From Euperipatoides rowelli (Eukaryota > Onychophora > Udeonychophora > Euonychophora > Peripatopsidae), in the NCBI GenBank assembly GCA_003024985.2, contig PXIH01S0005585.1: a DNA stretch of 10,621 nt. One strand, 5' to 3'. Every line of letters starts with the position of its first letter. Positions within the stretch are counted from its first letter, which is position 1. The translations under genes were made by a program, and so were the position numbers. This document shows positions 8,108 to 10,621 of this stretch, in pieces. The notes beneath the pieces are model-generated. The model saw nothing but the letters and a program-made list of their open reading frames with translations, was not told the origin of the DNA and did no database searches.

Positions 8108-8647
8108 ACTGTATGATTATTGGTGACATTTTAATTAATGATACTTGTCTTTATTCAGGTTATGGAATTCAATAATATATTATACCTGAAAATGCATATT
8201 TAAAACTATATTCAGTATATTTTCATCTACGTAAATATTGTAACAAGGCACTGCCTTATACGATTATTGCAAATAACATATAACTATTTCAATAACTCCT
8301 AGCTAGAATATTGACATAACACTAGCTAACATACTAAAATTGCTGTGACATGATTTTAATAAGTAGTACGTTGGTTCCATTAAGATTCACTAATCAATAC
8401 AGAGGCAGTCCATTTTATTGCAGATGCTGGTGAGGCTACTTCCTTCCTCATTCCATAGTCTATTTTAGAGCACAACCGACTGGATTTTTATATTTGAATT
8501 TGCTTCCTATCCAAAATAATATCTAAACTTTTTGCTTAGATAAACTTTATCAGTGATCAGCCTTCTCCGTCCTGTATGTGCAGAGTACTGGCAGAAGGGA
8601 AAGTGTGCTTCATTTGTTTCAGCTTAGTTTTATCTGCCTTTTTCCAG

Positions 8648-8770
8648 GGGATCGGATTTAATATTCCAGGAGTAGAGAATTATCACATGTCTGCACTACA
8701 GTCCGCATCATTTCGGAAGTCATGTGATCCAGAAGTTAGGATGGCAAGGAAAAAACACTGTACTGCCAAG
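8648..8770 (+). other. Unassigned exon-like open frame (41 codons)
   Basis: A good acceptor (ATCTGCCTTTTTCCAG, ending 8647) and a plausible donor (GCCAAG|GTGTGA) enclose exactly 123 bases, open and phase 0 at both ends. The frame is not proline-rich. It includes the stretches FNIPGVENYHMSALQSASF and RKSCDPEVRMARKKH, and it looks more protein-like and GC-richer than nearby intron. It cannot belong to the main WIP transcript: after a phase-1 donor its frame shifts and meets TAA within a few codons. It may be an exon of a nested gene, a pseudogene fragment or a relic of a mobile element. I do not recognise the protein family. Confidence 0.3.
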
Positions 8771-9403
8771 GTGTGAAACATTTATCTGGTGATTCTTGTC
8801 ATAATTAGAAATACAGTTCAACCTCCACAGGTTATTTCTTATATTGAAATGTTCATGTGTAAAGTATATTATTGGAGCTCTATAAATTTTATCTTTAAAA
8901 GTTTACATATTTTACTTTAAAGTCCAATATATTGATCAAAGAGTATCACAGCTTTAGTAAATTATGCATTTGGTCGCAGCTTTAAATTATGCCAAAAACC
9001 CAAGACCCCCAATAGGGGGGTGGGATGGATGGGGCTGTAGTCTGGAGCCCAGGCCAGAAGGGCCCCGTGTATGAAGAAACTCCATAGTTATGATCAGGGG
9101 TGATGACAGGGAGGGCTCTGTAGGCATCGACTAGGGGGTCGTAGGCCAAGCAAAAATCAACAAAATGTCCATACAACTTAAAAAAAAGCTTATCAAAATC
9201 TTCATCAACAAGCAGCTTATCAAACATTTATAAGGGTCCCACCTGGCTTTCCATTCCCGTGGCCCAGATTAGGAAGAGGGGGGGGGGGGCTTCCAACACC
9301 TAAAGTAACTATGTACATATGCTGAGAACTTTAAAATATACTTTCATTAAAATTAGTATTTTAATTTGTACAATCTTTAGTCAGTTTTTTTTTTTTTTTT
9401 TAG
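8771..9403 (+). other. Intron end before the WASP-binding exon
   Basis: This is non-coding. It carries a relic of the foldback element (about 8992-9292), including a run of ten G residues near 9280-9289, and ends in a 17-T tract and the tandem acceptor TAGTAG (9401-9406). An open frame on the minus strand at 8982-9227 lies wholly inside the transposon relic and is not a gene. Confidence 0.65.
8992..9292 (+). mobile_element. Relic of the foldback element family (internal part)
   Basis: This segment parallels about 566-830 of the element at 305-1480 in the same orientation. Shared blocks are CCCCCA-AGGGGGG, GGGGCTGTAG/GGGCTGTAG, GTGTATGA, CATAGTTATGA, AAGCTTA and TATCAAA. Further blocks are TATAAGGGTCCCACCT against TATAAGGACCCCACCT, and CCAGATTAGGA against CCCGATTAGGA. 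Neither CAGTGTTG end is present here, so it is a truncated or heavily diverged copy from the left arm and centre. It ends about 110 bases before the acceptor of the WASP-binding exon. Confidence 0.65.
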
Positions 9404-9502
9404 TAGAAGATTTGGAGTCCCGCTTCAGTTTTCGTAATATATCTGACTTTCCTTCTCCTGATCCTTTCAGTGGTGCTATGAAGAGGTATCCAAGTAAAAA
9501 TC
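9404..9502 (+). CDS. WIPF: WIP-family protein, WASP-binding exon
   Basis: This exon of 99 bases (or 96 with the second acceptor) encodes the segment that wraps around the EVH1/WH1 domain of WASP or N-WASP. That contact stabilises WASP and recruits it to sites of actin assembly. The frame reads EDLESRFSFRNISDFPSPD, then PFSGAMKRYPSKN. Human WIPF1 has ESRFYFHPISDLPPPEPY...KSYPSK here (from memory). The aromatic pair of ESRFxF, the hydrophobic-Asp-hydrophobic-Pro core, the acidic-Pro-aromatic and the basic YPSK are all conserved, so the binding function is probably intact. The acceptor is a tandem TAGTAG: use of the first gives Val-Glu-Asp after the proline-rich exon, use of the second gives Glu-Asp. 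The donor AATC|GTAAGT is near consensus. Both ends are phase 1. This exon is the strongest family marker in the window. Confidence 0.92.
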
Positions 9503-10114
9503 GTAAGTACCCCCTGCATTTGTCTGTTTACAAATCTAAGTCATATTATTAGCTTCTCTGTGGGCTTGGCCATTTTTGGGGTTGGTAATAAGAAGGCAAA
9601 ATAATATAGTAAGAATATCTCCAAAATTTATTTACATACTAATGCTGTAAGCTGTGAAATATGGTCTCAAAATATTTCTTCCATTATTCCTCTAAATATT
9701 GAGAAATTTAAAAATATAGTCATTCACTTAAACTCTTCCTCACTTTAAGTATGTGGTGCTGTTCTTACGTGACTTTAATTCGCTTGCTTATTTTTCTATA
9801 CTTTTTTTTTACACCAATAAATTCAATGGCCAAAAAAGTGATACACGTTTTTGAAATTGCACTTAGGCAGTTTGAAATCAACTTTATTAGGCAAAATAAC
9901 TTTTTTTAAAGACAAACACATTATAATAATAATTTTATTTCAATTAAAAATTACTTATCAAACTGCATTACTTTTTTTTTTAAAAAAAATGATAATGCAA
10001 ATATTCTTTATTGTATATCTAACACAATATATTTAATATAATGTAAGGAAAAAAATCAAACAACAAACACACACACAAAAAAAACTTGTTATGAATCCAG
10101 ATATTATTTTTCAG
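9503..10114 (+). other. Last intron, phase 1
   Basis: This 612-base intron starts with the near-consensus donor GTAAGT and ends with ATTATTTTTCAG. It is AT-rich with several T- and A-runs and a short CA-rich tract at about 10061-10080. No exon or repeat family was recognised inside it. Small open frames in it are made of phenylalanine/isoleucine/lysine codons typical of AT-rich intron. Confidence 0.75.
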
Positions 10115-10179
10115 CTCGCCGAGAAATTGCAGGAATAGAAAGCAGATCCAGAATGCCACCGCTTTATCTTCTGAGCTAG
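10115..10179 (+). CDS. WIPF: WIP-family protein, terminal coding exon with stop
   Basis: After acceptor TTTTTCAG this exon completes the proline codon (C + CT), then reads RREIAGIESRSRMPP and LYLLS, and ends at TAG (10177-10179). The basic, serine/arginine-rich stretch followed by PP near the C-terminus parallels the ARNESRSGSNRRERGAPP tail of vertebrate WIPF1 (from memory), which carries a PKC phosphorylation site. The exact site is not recognisable here. The hydrophobic ending LYLLS differs from the proline-rich ending of vertebrate proteins. The frame is kept from the preceding exon at a phase-1 junction. From 2428 to this stop the core model gives about 394 residues, in keeping with a family length of roughly 440-500 once the missing N-terminus is added. 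Confidence 0.85.
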
Positions 10180-10315
10180 CCCCCTTATGGGTAACTAATT
10201 GTACATGATTTTCTTTTATATATTTTTTAAACTTGGAGGTGAGATTAAAATAAAACCAAAAAAAAAATACTTCACTTATGTTTTTATCTATTGCGTTAAA
10301 GTCAGAAAACTATTT
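10180..10315 (+). other. Probable 3' untranslated region and downstream sequence
   Basis: This is AT-rich sequence after the TAG stop. It contains the AATAAA at 10249-10254, so the transcript probably ends near 10265-10285. Short open frames here have no recognisable product. Confidence 0.5.
10249..10254 (+). terminator. Polyadenylation signal AATAAA
   Basis: A canonical AATAAA lies 69 bases after the TAG stop of the terminal exon. It implies a short 3' UTR of roughly 90-100 bases. Other A-rich strings nearby make the exact signal uncertain. Confidence 0.5.
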
Positions 10316-10621
10316 ACTGATTGCCAATATTCAAATCTTTTATTTCTGATTATTGGGCATTGTTCCTATTCTCTGTTTCCGATTACTAGATATTCATAAT
10401 CTTGGTTCCCTCTATTGGTTGATGCTCATATTCCATGCTTCCCTCAATTAGTTATGTTCATATTCTCTTCTTCTGACTATTGGTGATATTCATACTCTTT
10501 TTCTTCCCCCTATTGGCTGATGTTCATATCCTCTGCTTCTGACTATTGGTTGATATTTATACTCTTTTCTTCCCCCCTATTGGCTGATGTTCATATTCTC
10601 TGCTTCTGACTATTGGTTGAT
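10316..10621. repeat. ~33-bp minisatellite with dimeric order, continues past the window
   Basis: At least eight units of about 31-35 bases occur with consensus CTATTGGYTGATRTTCATAYTCT followed by a C/T-rich tail. The left units (about 10316-10410) are diverged. The right units (from about 10475) become regular and alternate between two types: one with tail TTTTCTTCCCCC and one with tail CTGCTTCTGA, giving a ~68-bp dimer. The plus strand is pyrimidine-biased. The array starts just behind the WIP gene and runs off the right edge, so its total length is unknown. Confidence 0.9.

Larger units (their letters stand above)
5774..8647. other. Intron interior, AT-rich, no gene recognised
   Basis: No coding block with both family similarity and splice sites was found in this 2.9-kb stretch on either strand. 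It contains a purine-rich degenerate microsatellite (5951-6035), an approximately 103-bp tandem duplication (7862-8068) and an A-run/TA microsatellite (8081-8107), listed separately. Small open frames (for example 6620-6814 on the minus strand and 7141-7338 on the plus strand) have intron-like composition and no recognisable similarity. Confidence 0.6.

Noticed and set aside
8982-9227. Minus-strand 81-codon frame
   Set aside because: It lies within the foldback-family relic, and its G/C-rich parts are the repeat's own sequence, not a gene.
9851-10036. Plus-strand frame in the last intron, and 10199-10399 behind the stop
   Set aside because: Both are low-complexity Phe/Ile/Lys translations of AT-rich intron or 3' flank. 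The second also runs into the minisatellite.

Overview
This window is eukaryotic, almost certainly from an invertebrate animal with an AT-rich genome. The coding signal is confined to short GC-richer blocks bounded by splice signals (polypyrimidine-AG acceptors, GT donors). The rest is low-complexity, T-/A-run-rich DNA with transposon relics and tandem repeats. I cannot name the species. No bacterial-type gene, operon, CRISPR array, rRNA or tRNA was recognised.

The one gene I can support lies on the + strand: the C-terminal part of a WASP-interacting protein (WIP / verprolin / WIPF family). Four exons form the core: 2428-2565 (post-WH2 linker with GGLFQGGIPKLRPTG), 2670-3551 (large proline-rich actin-regulatory region with six polyproline stretches), 9404-9502 (WASP-binding segment with ESRFSFRNISDFPSPDPF) and 10115-10179 (basic C-terminal tail and TAG stop). 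Joined, they keep one open frame of about 394 codons. Every junction is phase 1, which strongly supports the model. The N-terminus with the WH2 actin-binding domain must lie upstream of position 1. A polyadenylation signal follows at 10249.

Between the second and third core exons is a large intron (3552-9403). It holds a probable alternative exon (4582-4640) that splices in frame from the proline-rich exon but meets a TGA. Use of this exon as a 3' end would give an isoform without the WASP-binding segment. A possible decayed relative of it sits at 5748-5773, and an unassigned exon-like ORF at 8648-8770. The acceptor of the WASP-binding exon is a tandem TAGTAG (NAGNAG) site.

The non-coding part contains a 1.18-kb hAT-like foldback element (305-1480) with very long inverted arms, a relic of its internal part (about 8992-9292), a second hAT-like terminus with GGAACT subterminal repeats (about 4925-5100), two separate imperfect tandem duplications (about 3678-4137 and 7862-8068), a 19-bp repeat (4254-4306), and a ~33-bp minisatellite with dimeric higher-order structure that runs off the right edge (10316-10621).
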